From NCBI GenBank assembly GCA_905250115.1, contig CAJNOI010000096.1, forward strand, positions 62,001-126,000: DNA of 64,000 bases. The letters are read 5' to 3'. The translations under genes and the position numbers were made by a program. Below, piece by piece: positions 1-13,865 of this stretch. Origin of the DNA: Adineta steineri. Taxonomy: Eukaryota > Rotifera > Eurotatoria > Adinetida > Adinetidae. Numbering within the stretch: position 1 is the first letter of the stretch; each line of letters starts with the position of its first letter. The notes under the pieces are model-generated. The model saw nothing but the letters and a program-made list of their open reading frames with translations. It was not told the DNA's origin and searched no databases.

Positions 1-3000
1 CTAATCTAATCTTAACGTTTCTAAGTTTTTTCTACGTGAAAATATTCTCTGGATTATAGAATTATATAAAAAAATAAAATTGTTTTTATTATTTTTGATC
101 GTTAATCAAAATATAAGAATTCTTATTTGATTATGGTTAGAGGAAAAGAACTCATTAGAAGCTCATAGAGAATATTGATGAACATATAAGAAACAGAAAC
201 ATATACGTGTTCATGTATGATTAGAGAATTAAACGAAAATAAAATATAGTGAAGACGAGAACATGTTAGTAGAAAGAAAATGATACAATGGAAGGAAGCG
301 TTCACTCACTAACAAATCAATTTGTTTTAAAAGGAATCATTCGCAACTAAATTATAGTCATATCTAGATTCTAGATTTATTATGTCAATGTAGTTTAGTA
401 GCTAACCGTTAGTTTTGTGAAAATGAATAATATTTGCTTGTATTATAATCAACGTATTGATGGTAATAGAAAAGAAAAAGAAGTAAAAAATACTACAGAA
501 CGCAACGATGTTCGTCGACTTTATAAAGGAAAAGGTTGACTCATCCTTACCATAAAAAAAAGTGCGCACGGCGAGGTCGGATGAACCGGGAGTGCGCATG
601 TTGAAGAAACATCTTCAGAGTTTGGATGAATAGGATTTAGATATATGTGTGAGTAAATGTCTATGTTTCAAATTCAATAAAATACACATTCATATTATTT
701 TTATTTATTGTTTTTAAATAAAATATAGATTTAATTAATAATCGATTTCTTGAAAAATATTTTCTTATTTTTAATATTTACATTTATTTACAATTCTCAA
801 GTTCAATTTCAAACAAAATTAATCGGAAATATTTTTTTAAAATTACAAGTTCATTGATGAGATATCTACTTTTTCTTTCGTTCTCTCGCCGCTGTAGAAG
901 TTTGCGCACACTAAAAGTGCTCGCGCACTTTAAGTTCTCCCATACTTTCAGTGTGCGCGAACTCAACGTGTAAACAACAAAAAAACATAGAATAGAAATG
1001 TGTTCTGTCGTATTATATTTGATGAGAATAGAACAGAAAATAAAGGGAGCAGAGCGAACTATTCCAACAACTTCATTTGATTTTTAATTAGTTACATAAC
1101 GTGATGAGTAATATGACCATGAATTAATTATTATATTCTCTAATATGAAACACAAATTTTCAATTGATTTCACTAGAATTTAATTAAAGATATCGAACAG
1201 AATCTTACACATGAACAAATATTTGAATAGATGTTATTGTTATTATCTAATAATAAGAGTAATTGATGTGATTGAGAAGCAAAAGAAAAAGATATGTGAG
1301 CACTTAAAGCACTCGATACTTGGAGAAAACTATTACCTTCTCGTATTATCAAAAGTAACATTTATTGAATGAATAAATTATTCGGCACGTCAACAATTTA
1401 ATAGAGAAATATTGTACGCATGTTCATCTTATTGTTAAAGTACGTTTGAAAGTTTATTTTGTTTTTGTTCTTTGTGTTTCATTATGATGTAATCGAGCAA
1501 GATCTATTATTTTAATTAATAGAATTCGAAAAAAAACAAAATATTATTCAAGAGAATTTTATTTGTTTGAATGAACAAAAGTGTGTTAGAATTAATGGAA
1601 TAATATGAATTATTATTAATTCAAAAGTTAATTTAATTGTTAATCTAGAAAATTATTTAGTAAATAACTATGAAATAACTATTCAACGTGAATCACGTCA
1701 AATCCATCAACCTATTTTTCTGTTAATCGAACATCATGAAGAGTATTTTTAGTAGAATTTTCGCTATTAAAATCAATTTGCTCAATTCTCAGTAATTATT
1801 CTTTATTTTCTACTCTTTGGAAGTGTTAACTGGATATATTCTTCTAATTACTGATCATTATTTTTATGTAGTAGAAATCAAGGTAAAATAGTAAATAAGA
1901 TTCTTTCCTGTTATGTTTAAATTTCGTTAGTTCGAAATAGTTATTTCTGCTACTTATAGTTCATATTATTATATTCAATAAAATTATGCTTTTCTATTAT
2001 CAAGAAAATATTTTAATCGATTATTTTATTTCACAGATATTTTTTAGTTACGTTATACCTATTTCAGTTTCTAGTTTTTATTATATCAAACTAATGTTAG
2101 ATTGATTTATTTATTAATACAAAGATTATTAAATTTCGATTTCCACCTAGATTAAGGGAGTGGATGTGAGAGTGAAGTTAAGAATATGAATCTCAACTCG
2201 AACACAATGCAGTACAACACAAGATATTATGACACAAGTTCATTTGGTTCAATAATCTTACTATTTTCCTCAAATATTCCGATTCATTTCATGAAAATCT
2301 TAGGTAGAACAAGAAAAACTGATAATTTTCAATGCAAAACTAGACAATTTCTATCCGTTTGTAAACAAAAGGCGAGTTATTCGGTTTTTAATCACTCGTT
2401 TTCTATTTTGAAATCGATTATAGTATTTGTTATATATATGTGAGATCTTGTTACATGAGACAAAATTATGAAGAAGATTTAATTAAACAAGAAAATCTTT
2501 TATTTGTCTTATCTTTAATAGAAATCTTCCATTGATCAATCTCTCTATTTATTTTCGCTAACATTTCATATTAAGATATGCATAAGATCTATTTTATAAT
2601 ATCGGCAAATAAATGAAAGAATATTAACAGAATATTATTTAAACGAAATCTAATACTAATTATGTTTGATATTACACGGATCATATATTGAAATTGACAA
2701 CAACAACAAGTAGAAATTATTAATTTAGTCCTACCCTCATATTTTTTGTTTCGTTCTATGAAATCACACAGAAAACAAATCTACGAATATTTTCTCTCGT
2801 GAATAAAATAATTACTATGACGATAGAACGATAAAAGACGACTAAATATGAATGAAGCAATAATTGAGATTGTTGATTTTGATTTTTTCGTCTTACGAAA
2901 GAAAAAAGTAAATTACATGGAGGAATGTTGATGAGAAATAATTAAGCATAAATAACAAGAAAACATTGAAATGATAGCGTTGACGTTGACGTTGAATGAA

Positions 3001-3676
3001 GCTTTGTCATTTTATTACAAAACTAATGATGCGTATATTGTCCATGTCATATTTTTTTCATTGTTAAATAGATCAAAATAAGATTCCTAATTAAGAAAAA
3101 AAAACAAGTAAGGAAAAATAAAAATTGTATTTTTTTTAATCGAAACATGAAATTCGTATTGGAATTCGAATAGTTTTCATATAAATTAGATATGCATTAG
3201 TGAGAATGCACTTTTTAGTGATTGACTCAATCATCCACAGATATGCATAAAACTGAAAACGTTTAAGTTTAAGGTATACTTTGTCACTCTATTAAATTAA
3301 AATCATTTCGAGTAACGAGGTAGAATATTTTAATCGATATTTTCATGACTCTTTGTTTGTATAGGTCGAAAATGTGAAGATATTATTAACTTGTTACATC
3401 GAAATTCAATATCTCCCGATCGGGAAAGAAATATTTGTTTTCACTGAAACTTTTAGATAACTTTATTAACTATGAGATTTCTTTGAATATGCTTTGCATA
3501 GTAGACAATCGTTTCTCTTCAATTTGACAGATAAGGGACTATGAGATTTTGTGTGATATCGCTCTTTCTAAAACTGAAAAGTACATGTCTCTGTCTACTT
3601 CGTAGTCGATTCTCTTACATATTTAGTTATTTGATATAATATATTAATTTGTTTTGATAGATTTAAATAGATTCTA
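1..3676. other. gene-poor AT-rich spacer
   Basis: No convincing gene is visible on either strand; the open frames are short and resemble no protein I know. Small structures include a nested inverted repeat at 904-958, a GTG-rich stretch at 2157-2176 resembling others scattered over the window, and a 12-bp palindrome (TCCCGATCGGGA) at about 3414-3425. Confidence 0.6.
904..958. repeat. nested inverted repeat (GC-rich hairpin)
   Basis: Outer arms at 904-918 and 944-958 are complementary over 15 bp with one mismatch (GCGCACACTaAAAGT against GCGCACACTgAAAGT). An inner hairpin is formed by 914-920 and 925-931 around a TCGC loop. It stands out from the AT-rich surroundings. No function is known. 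Confidence 0.6.
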
Positions 3677-6600
3677 ATGGATATTGAACTGAGATCAATA
3701 AGTGATTCATCAAATGAACAATCTCGTGATAATCAATTAAAAATATCATCTAATCATAACCATAACCAGAGGAAAAATGTTGAAAATAAAATATTCTGGT
3801 AACAAAATTAATTGTTAATCATATGAATTTGATAAACATTGATGATTTCTAGGAAAAAAACAAGTACAAAAGATGTTTTTAGATTTATTTTATTTACATT
3901 TATCGTAATAATTATTGGTGTATTAATTGTTTGTTTGACTTCACCAAAATTAAGTATGTTATTTCTTAATCAATTGTCAAGTTAGTTTGTATAGATATTT
4001 TCTTTTAGATTCAATATGTGAATTATCTTTAAAACAAATAAATAAAAGTTCAATAATCTATAGTTCAAAACCTTCATCTGTAGCTATTGGAGATTTAAAT
4101 AATGATAATCAATTAGATATTGTTATTGCAAATTCCGGTACACATACAATTGGAATATTTCTTTCCAATAATGACGATTTTCTATTTTCAAATCAAATAA
4201 TCTATTCAACTGGTGATCAATCTTATCCACGTTCAATTCTTCTTAATCATTTTAATAATGATAATTTTCTTGATATTGCTGTTGCTAATTTTGGTCAAAA
4301 TAATATTGCAATTTTTTTAGGATATGGAAATGGAACATTTAGAAATGAAAATATATTTTCAACTGATTCATCTCGTCCATTATTTCTTAGTGCAGCTGAT
4401 ATAAATAATGATAATAAAATCGATCTAATTGTTGTTAATTATGGAAGTGATTCTATTGGAATATTGTTAGGGCGGGGTGATGGATCTTTTCAATCTTCAA
4501 TAAATTATTTTACAGGTTATGATTCTTATCCATATTCATTAGGAATTGCTGATTTTAACAATGATAAGAAATTAGATATTGCTATTTGTAATTATGGAAC
4601 ATCAAATATTGAAATTATTTTCGGATATGGAAATGGTACATTTACAAAACAAAAGATTTATTCAACAGGTCTCCATTCAAATCCATCTTCAATTTCAATT
4701 GCTGATTTTAATAATGATCAACAATTAGACGTTGTTGTTACTAATTCTGCTAATTCAAATATTGGAATATTTTATGGTTATTCAAATGGAACATTTACAA
4801 ATCAAATTATTTATTCAACAGGATTAAATTCATATCCAAATAATATCAATGTTGCTCATTTTAATAATGATAATCAATTAGATCTTATTGTTGTTGATTC
4901 AATAAATGATAAAATTTATATTCTTCCAGGAGATGAAAATGGAACATTTCCTCTTGTAACAATCTATGATGGAATATCGAAATCTTATCCAATATTTGTT
5001 GCTATTAATGATTTTGATAATGATAATCAATCAGATATTGTTGTAGCTAATTATAATACAAATAATATACTTTTACTTAATAAATATTCAAATAAACCAT
5101 CAGCAACATCAACAAATTATTTTCTTGGTCAAAATTCTCTTCCTAGTTCGATTGTTATTTATGATTTTAATCAAGATACATATCTTGATATGATTGTTAA
5201 TAATATAAATGATAATAATATTGTTTTATTAACTAATGAAGGTGATGGAATATTTAATATAGATTCAACATATTCAACAGGTTATAATTCATCTCCACAA
5301 TTTATTCTTTTGGCTGATTTAAATAAAGATAAACAAATCGATATTGTTACTGCTAATCTTGGATCTGATAGTATAGGTGTTCTTCTTGGACAAACTAATG
5401 GATTATTTGCTAATGTAACAATATATTCAACTGGTATTAATTCTAATCCATCTAGTCTTGCTATTGGAGATATTAATAATGATAATCAATTAGATATTGT
5501 TACTTTTAATTCAAATAATGGAAATTTAATTATTCTTCTTGCTTTTCAAAATGGAACATTTAATAATGCAATAACATATTCAACTGGTATTCTTGCAATT
5601 GGATATTCAATTACGATGGCTGATGTCAATAATGATAAACAATTAGATATTATTATTACATATTTTTATTACGAAGGTCTTAGTATTCATTTTGGAATTG
5701 GTAATGGAAGTTTTGAAATGGGAATATTTTATTCAACAGGAGATGGTTCATATCCTTATTCATCTACTCTTGCTGATTTTAATAATGATAATCAATTAGA
5801 TATTGTTACTTGTAGTACATATACATCAACTATAGTTATACTTTTTGGATCTACTAATGGAACATTTACAAATTTAACATTTTATTCAACTGGTATTAAT
5901 ACTTTACCATATTCTGTTATTGTTATTTATTTTAATGATGATAAATATTATGATCTTGCTATTACTGATCAAGGAAATAATCAAATAATTATCTTTTTTG
6001 GATTTAATAATGGAACTTTTGAATTAGCAAGAAATTTTCATACTGGTTCAGGTTCACTTCCATTAGGTATTGCATTTGATAGATTTATTGAGAACAGTAA
6101 TCAATCCCAATTGGTAGTTACTTATTCAGGTTCAGGTAATATTGGTATATTAAGTGAATATTCTATTGCATTATTTGAAAATGAAATAACATATTTAACT
6201 GGTTCAGCATCATATCCATATTCAGTTTCTATTAATGATTTAAATAATGATCAACAATTTGATATTGTTATTGCTAATTCAGGAACTGATAATCTTGGAA
6301 TATATTTTAATTTAGGTAATAATACATTTGGAAAAGAAATTCTTTATTCAACTGGTATTAATTCTCATCCTGAATATATTCTTACTGTTGATATTAATAA
6401 AGATAATTATATTGATATTATTAGTGTTAATTCTTTAAATGATACGATTACTTTATTTATGGGAGATGAAAATACAAGTTTTCAAATACAAAAAATCTAT
6501 TCAACTGGATTGAATTCATATCCAACTGGAATTACTTTTGCAGATTTTAATAATGATAATCGATTAGATCTTGTTCTTACTAATAAAAATACGAATAATA

Positions 6601-8309
6601 TAGGTTTACTTATTGGATATGATTATGCATCATTTTATAATCAAATAACTTATTCAAATATTAATGCTTTAGGTCCATGGGGAATACGAGTTGCTGATTT
6701 TAATCATGATAATTATCTTGATATTATTATAAGTTTTTCTCTTACTAATAATATTGGCATTCTTCTAGGAAATAATAATGGAACTTTTATGGATTTATTC
6801 TTATTTTCAACTAGAGATAATTCAATTCCACGAGCGATTCTCACAGCTGATTTCAATAATGATAATCATTCGGATATTTTAGTTGTTAATTTTGGTCTTA
6901 GTAATATTGCTATTTATCTCGGATATGGAAATGGATCTTTTGCAAATACAAGTTATTTTTCAACTGAAAATAGTTCAAATTATTATGGAAGAGATGTTGG
7001 TGATTTTAATCATGATAATTATTTAGATCTTGTTCTAACTAATATTAATTCTCATACTCTTAATATTTTATATGGATATGGGAATGGAAGTTTTACAAGT
7101 ATGATAACATATTATACTGGAGATAATTCTTATCCATGGGGAGTTGCAGTTAATGATTTAAATGGTGATAATCATCAAGATATTGTTTGTGCTAATTATG
7201 GTACTTCAAATATTGGTATTTTTTTTGGATCTGAAAATGGAAGTTTTTCAAATCAAATAACATATTCATTGACTTCTCAATCTAATCCAACTTGTGTTTC
7301 TCTTGGTGATTTCAATAATGATAATTATTTCGATATTGTTGTTACTAATTATAATAGTAATAGTATTGGTATTTTTTTGGGATATGGGAATGGATCTTTT
7401 GCTGATGTTGTTATCTATTCAACTGGTGATGGTTCTTCTCCACGATGTCTTTCCATTAATGATTTTAATAATGATAATCGATTAGATATTGTTGTTACTA
7501 ATTTTGGAAGTGATAGTATTGTTATTCTTTTTGGAGTTGGAGATGGATCATTTTTATTAGGAATATCTTATTCAACTGGAATTGGATCTGGACCAACTGA
7601 ATTAGCTCTAGGTGATTTTAATAAAGATAATCAATTAGATATTGCTCTTTCAAATCAATTATCAAATGAAATAGGAATATTTATTCGATATAGTAGTGAA
7701 CCATTTGCAAGTTTAACAACATTTTCTACTGGTGATCAATCTCAACCACAATCAGTTGCTATTGGTGATTTTAATAATGATAATTATTCGGATATTGTTG
7801 TAGCTAATTATGGTACTTCAAATATTGGAATATTTCTTGGATATGGAAATGGATTTTTTAATTCGATGATTTCATATTCAACTGGAATAAATTCTTCTCC
7901 TTATTGTGTTGTTACTTCTCATTTAAATAATGATACAAATTTAGATATTGTTGTTTCCAATTCTCAAACTGATAATATTATGATTTTTATTGGAATTGGT
8001 AATGGAGAATTTTCAATTTCAAAAATCTATTCAACAGGAGATCGTTCTCGTCCATCAACAATATCTATAAATGATTTTAATAATGATTCGATTTTAGATA
8101 TTATTATTGCAAACTCTGGAACAAATAATCTTCTTTTTCTCTATGGACAGGGCAATGGAATATTTACAAATGAAACTTTCTATCCATTAGGATATCAATA
8201 TACTCCTTATGGAATTTCTGTTAAAGATTTAAATCATGATAATTCATTGGATATTGTTATTGCATGTTATAATACTGATCACTTTGAAATTTTAATTAAA
8301 ACCTGTTAA
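3677..8309 (+). CDS. membrane-anchored VCBS/FG-GAP repeat protein
   Basis: Predicted three-exon gene (3677-3798, 3853-3953, 4009-8309) with GT-AG introns of 54 and 55 nt; phases agree and give 1507 residues. The N-terminus is about 50 hydrophilic residues followed by a hydrophobic segment near residues 51-70, so a type II single-pass membrane protein with a large extracellular part is likely. The rest is about 28 tandem repeats of about 50 residues, each with a calcium-binding loop of the type DFNNDNQLDIVV followed by GIFLGYGNGTF, as in VCBS/FG-GAP beta-propellers. One repeat, about the 14th, has lost the loop. The many repeats would make three or four seven-bladed propellers. Such domains usually bind ligands or matrix; the ligand is unknown. 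Asn-X-Ser/Thr sites are abundant, fitting an extracellular location. Confidence 0.85.
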
Positions 8310-9096
8310 AATTTATATTATTACGTCAACTAGATTTATTTTCATGAAAAACAATCTCTTTTTTCGTTATAGAGTTAATAGATCTTTTTTATCATTATTT
8401 AGAAAATAAATTTCGTATAATTTATGATAAGAGTCATTCTGAAAGAAACAATATTACTGAACTATACTTCTTAAACAAAACTTCACAACCGAAAGATAAA
8501 CCAATCAAAATCAAATATATTTCTATGTTTAAAAAAGAAAAATATAACTAACTATTATAAAAGAGGAAATAGATTTGATATAATATATAGATATATGAAG
8601 AAGAAAAATAACTTTATTCTAAACAATTCTTAAATATATCAATAAAAAATAGGTTATATTATATCGAAATGATTATTGCCAAGATACAATACGATTTTAT
8701 CATCAATTTAAAGTCAAGGAAATCTTTAACAATATAATTAAATAAAAATATGATCTAGTATTTAAATTATAAACTAAACGTTGGTCAAATGATAGAATTT
8801 TGTTATAAAATAGATTCATTTATCAGCCTCTTGTAGAAAACATGTTAATGTGTCTTTCCTAATAGAATGAAAATATTTTATTTACAAAAATTAATAATTA
8901 ATATTCATCGTCTTTAACAAAGATGAATCGAAATTATTCTATATGTTATAAATATTTCTTCTATAGATATCAATAGAGAATTTTACATCGATATTCTATG
9001 ATATATTCTCATTGAAATAAATTTCTCCTAATATAATTCAATATATTTTCCAAGAATATTTATTTCTAAATATCTAGTTTAATTTACTTTTTTTAT
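8310..9096. other. intergenic spacer
   Basis: Lies between the 3' ends of two convergent genes and shows no coding signal. The last 110 bases (from about 8987) belong to a block that recurs at 36991-37169, showing that the duplication of the DYW end included its 3' flank. Confidence 0.6.
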
Positions 9097-11518
9097 TCAA
9101 AAATAATCTTGACATGAACATTTTCCATTTTTATGAAAATGATGAATTCGACTTGCATCACGAACAATTATTTCACATTGACGAATTAAAGCAATTAATT
9201 TTGTTGATTCATCTATAAAAAAAAGAAATCATTTAGAATAAGAAAATATATTTTTATTTCATACGACAATCATCACAAACGCGAAGATTTTTTGTTATTT
9301 GAATTCGTGAGATATTTGGATTTGCAACAAAGTTCCATGCAATTGCAAGTCTTTCACTATGTCCGCAAAGAACTGATTCAACACTTTCATTCTCATTTAA
9401 TGGTCGTGTAATACAACTTGAATCATATTTGTGACCATATGAAATAAGTTCTTTAGAAATTTTTTCAATTTCATCAGAGACCTCACTGGATCGAGGATGA
9501 GATGAATCATGAGCTCGAAACATCTATTCATTAAAAATTTTAATAGAAGATCTTTAGATAGAAACACTTACATATATTTCATCATTAACTTCTGTATAAG
9601 ATAGTCCACTTGGTTTCTTCAAATTAGCTTGAATTAGTTTTCTTTTTATATTTGATGATTTTTCCATTTGACCAGTCGATGCATAAACATTTGCAAGTAA
9701 AATAGAAGCTGAAACAATTCGATCTTGAATTTGTGGAAAATATTTTTCAATACGATTGAAGATTTTTTCAGCTAATTGAGAATTCTTTGCATTTCGAGCA
9801 CCGGATAATAATGACACTTAAAGAATAGATAGAAAGATATATTTCCAAGAAAATAAAGACATACTAAGCATTGATGGTGATGGTGAATGATTAGATTCAT
9901 AAATATTAATAATATTCTCGGCTTCTTCAAAAAGAAATGAACGACTAAAACAATCGACCTAAAAAATAAATTTAAAAATTTATTTAAGATGAAAACAAAA
10001 AAAGTAACCATAGTCGTATAAATATTTTCTGTTTTGTTTTCTATATTAGAAAATATCTTTTGAGCTTGTTCAACAAGTCGTGAATGTGAACATGCATTTA
10101 AAACACAAACATAAGTTTCTTCCATAATTAGTTTTGATGGCATTTTATAAAATAATTCAATTGCTTCAGAACCCATTCCATTTAAACCATATGAATTAAC
10201 TAATTTAAATAAAAACCTATAGAATAAATTCAGTAAGATAATATTATTATTGTAACTAACTCATTGATGTATATCCAATTGTATCTGGTTGAATTAATGA
10301 ATCAAATATATTCTTTGCTTTTTCAACACAACCTGATTTTCCCTATTGAATTAAAAAAATATTTCATATATTCTCCAGTTAATTTAATAAATATTCTTAC
10401 CCACATATCAATTAATGCATTGTTAATAAAGATATTATCAAGATATGATTTAGGAATTTGTTCAGATATTGATTTTGATTTAGAATATATTCCAAGAGCA
10501 GAACATGCATTAATTAATAAAACACAAACTGGTGGATCTAATTCAATTTGATTTATTTTCATTTGTTTATAGAATTCTAATGTTTTTTGTGGTTGATTAG
10601 TTCTATTAAATGCACTCATTAAATTTCCATAACTAAGTCGATTTTGTGGAATTTTAGGAAAAATTCTTTCAGCATTTAATGAATCATTAGATTTAATAAA
10701 AGCATCGAATGCAGTTGTTAAAATATATTTATCATTTTGATATTGATCTGGAAGATTAGATAAAACTTTTTTTACTAAATTTAATGTTTCATCAGTTGCA
10801 ATTCGAGCACATGCATTAAATAATAACGATACATTTGTTATGCTTGGATTTGTAATTTGAAAGAAAATATCAATTGCTTTTTGTGGCATATTATTTGTAA
10901 TATATCCTGTTGTTTATTTAAATAAAGTAAAAACTTGTTAATTTAATTTATAAGTAATATTGTTACCTTTCATCATTGCTCCATAAATTCCAACAGTTTT
11001 ATTTTTTAATCTATTAAAGAGTATTTGAGCATTCTTAATATCTTTTGATTGCACTAAATATAAAATGAGATGAATTGAAATTTGAGAATCGATTATTCTT
11101 ATTAACTGTAAAAATGAATAAGTGATGCTAATATATAATTATTTTTTTCTATTTGAGATGAATATCGTTGATAAATATTTAAACCAGATTGAAAATCTTT
11201 TATATTAGTACAAGATTTTAATGCTTGATTAATAGATAAATCCGAAATCATTTCATTATTTGTTTGTTCACATTGATAAAATAATTCTAATGCTTTTTGA
11301 AATTGCTTTTTATCGTTGAAATATTTCATTTCATTAGTTAAATTATAATATGATCTGATAAAAGAGATTCTTGATGGAATAATTATATAAATCAATTTGA
11401 AATTTTCATTAGAAAATATTTTTAACATTTTACAAAATTTTTCTTTGATCAAAAATGGAATAAAATTATCTAGAAATTTTAGATCTCTTTTTTTTTCGTT
11501 AAAAATCAAACAAATCAC
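9097..11518 (-). CDS. PPR protein with C-terminal DYW deaminase domain
   Basis: Nine exons on the minus strand: 11518-11107, 11053-10967, 10906-10401, 10342-10261, 10199-10009, 9958-9865, 9816-9572, 9523-9265 and 9212-9097. All phases agree and give 663 residues. The start may instead be the Met at 11428, which begins a basic, hydrophobic stretch compatible with a mitochondrial presequence. PPR motifs fill most of the protein (for example TVGIYGAMMKG, GYTSMINSYGLNG, VLNACSHSRLVEQA). They are followed by the extension SGLSYTEVNDEIY and a full DYW domain: HPRS, the deaminase motif HSERLAIAW, KNLRVCDDCH, then HHFHKNGKCSCQDYF at the terminus. In plants this family edits organelle RNA C-to-U; HxE and CxxCH bind the catalytic zinc. 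DYW proteins have been reported from rotifers and protists and are attributed to transfer. The terminal W is F here. An RNA target is not inferable. Confidence 0.9.
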
Positions 11519-11685
11519 AAAGATCTACTAATAGATGTCATTAAAGAATGAAGATATCAGTGAACGAAATAGATAGATAGATAATCAATAGGACAAAACT
11601 TTTGCATTATTTGTTATTTTGAATTTTTTAAATAAAAAAAAAATAAAAAATCGAGATTATAGAAAATAATTTGTCTTTTTATTTG

Positions 11686-13208
11686 TTAAAAAATTAATTT
11701 TAGTGGAAATTTCATATTTCGTACATTGATAAGATGATTTTTTCCATTCTCATTGATTTTATTGAATCGTATATCCAAGAAGTTGAGTGTCTATATACAA
11801 ATACAATAGAACGTCGAATGAATAAAAAAAATTTGTTACTTTATTTAAATAAATACTTTGAGCAATATAAGATGCTCCTTCATCATCAATTTTATTCCAT
11901 TTAAGATTTAATGTTTTAAGTGTCTAAATAAAGATAGTTTATTAAATAAATATTAGAATATAATACAAATAATTACTTGATTTTGTTCAAGAGCATCAGC
12001 AAGATATTCTGCTCCTTGTGAACTTATTTCATTTGCTTTTAAACTAAGTGTTACAAGTGTCTATAGATTAAATAATTAACAATTAAATTATGTTAATGCA
12101 GATGTAACATTACTTGATTTTGTTTAAGTGTATTACCAAAATGTTCTGCTCCAATATCAGTAATATTATTTTTAGCCAAATAAAGTATTGTTAATGTCTT
12201 TATTAAAATAATAAATAAATATGAAATAAAATAAAATAAATGTTAATTACTTGATTTTGTTCTAAAGCATTAGCAAGATATTCAGTTCCTTTATCACCAA
12301 TTTCATTTTCTGCAAGATAAAGTGTAGTTAATGTCTAAAGAAAAAAAAAATAAGAAAATGAAAGTTAATTAATCTAACTTGATTTTGTTTTAAAGCATTG
12401 GCAAGATAATATGTTCCTTCTTCACCTATTTTATTATGTATTAGATTTAATCGAATTAATGTCTTCGAATAAAAATAAGAAATTAAAAATAAATCTATGT
12501 ACAATATCTAACTAACTTTATTTTGTTGAAGAACATTACCAAGATGTTTTGCCCCTTCATCACCAATTTCATTATAATGAAGATTAAGTCTAGTTAATGT
12601 CTAATTATTTATATTAAATAATTGATCAATCAATAAAAATAATATTACTTGATTTTGTATTAAACTATTAGCAAGATATTCTGTTCCTTGTGAGCCGATT
12701 TTATTTAGTTGAAGACATAATTTAATTAATGTCTAGAGAAAAATAATAAATAAAAACAATAGATAAACAAGAGAAAAATCTAACTTGATTTTGTTGTAGA
12801 GCATTAGATAGATAATATATTCCTTCATCACCAAATCCATTAACTCCAAGATCAAGTGTAGTAACAATCTATTAGTTAAGTTATACAAATTTATTTTAGA
12901 ATAGAATAAAATCTTACTTGATTTTCTTTAAGAGTATTAGCAACGAGTATTATTTGTTCTACACCTAGTTTTTTGTTACATAATTGAAGTGTTGTTAATA
13001 TCTATATAGAAATATTTAAATTTAAAGAAAGTGAATAAAAATAAAGTTTGTATACCTTATATCGATGATATTGATCTATAATTGTATTCATATATATTGA
13101 TACATTTTTCATTGTACAAAATATATGAAAATCATCAAGATAATTGAAAATTCTATAAAGTATTTCTTTTGGTAATGCATTTAGATTTACTTCAATTTGT
13201 TTATCCAT
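11686..13208 (-). CDS. F-box protein with leucine-rich repeats (one LRR per exon)
   Basis: Eleven exons on the minus strand. Exon 1 (13208-13056) encodes 51 residues containing an F-box (LNALPKEILYRIFNYLDD). It is followed by nine phase-0 exons of exactly 84 nt (for example 13001-12918 and 12868-12785), each coding one 28-residue ribonuclease-inhibitor-type LRR of the form TLTRLNLHYNEIGDEGAKHL, and a last exon ending at 11686. The total is about 337 residues. Introns are about 50 nt. F-box proteins are substrate adaptors of SCF ubiquitin ligases and the LRR arc would bind the substrate; the substrate is unknown. Start is the only Met before the F-box. The architecture is very regular and suited to gain or loss of single repeats. 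Confidence 0.85.
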
Positions 13209-13788
13209 TTTAATAAAAATATTTTGAAATATGTTTATGTCGATGTTTTTTACTTTTCTTTCTATTTATATTTGTTCTCTCTGATTGTGCAATGACTAGT
13301 TGACACGTTATATTGCAAATATAGAACTTATGAAAAATGATGAAATACTGACGATTTCGATTTGTCATTTGAGTTTATTCCGTCATTAGACATGAATCAG
13401 AAGAAATTTTCTCAAAAGAACCAAAAACTAGTTAAAAATCTCATTTGCACTTTAAGATTAAATAAAACGATGAGAAGAATGTCAATAATTAGACTTTGTT
13501 TTAATAAATATCACGAGTATTTCTTATCAATTCGAACGAACGAAAGATAATCATTTCTATTAATAAGTCACTGAAACGATGTCTTTTACTTTTCACTTGA
13601 AGATTATAAAATCGATCGATTTATTTTCATAATGATGATCTGTCTCTTCAATTGACTATTGAAATAAAGAGAAAAAACAAAAGTAAAATATTTTGTTTAA
13701 AAATAATCTAAAGACCTTTCTTAAATGTAATAATTATCCTTTTTACATTTTTCTTTTTAACTTTGATAAGAAAATAAAGTTCATCAAC

Positions 13789-13819
<31 letters not shown>

Positions 13820-13865
13820 TGTCATTCTAACAATAAATTTTATCGTGAAAGATTAATACAGAAAA
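13209..13865. other. divergent intergenic region with AT microsatellite
   Basis: Separates the divergent F-box/LRR and permease genes, so it should hold both promoters. A perfect (AT)12 tract lies at 13789-13812, about 55 bases before the permease ATG. No other element is recognised. Confidence 0.5.
13789..13812. repeat. (AT)n microsatellite
   Basis: Twenty-four bases of alternating AT just upstream of the permease gene. Confidence 0.9.

Noticed and set aside
7294-7485. 63-codon frame within the VCBS gene
   Set aside because: Frame shadow of the repeated Asn/Asp codons in the large exon.
13362-13550. 62-codon plus-strand frame between the LRR and permease genes
   Set aside because: Short, no homology recognised, and it sits in the divergent promoter region.
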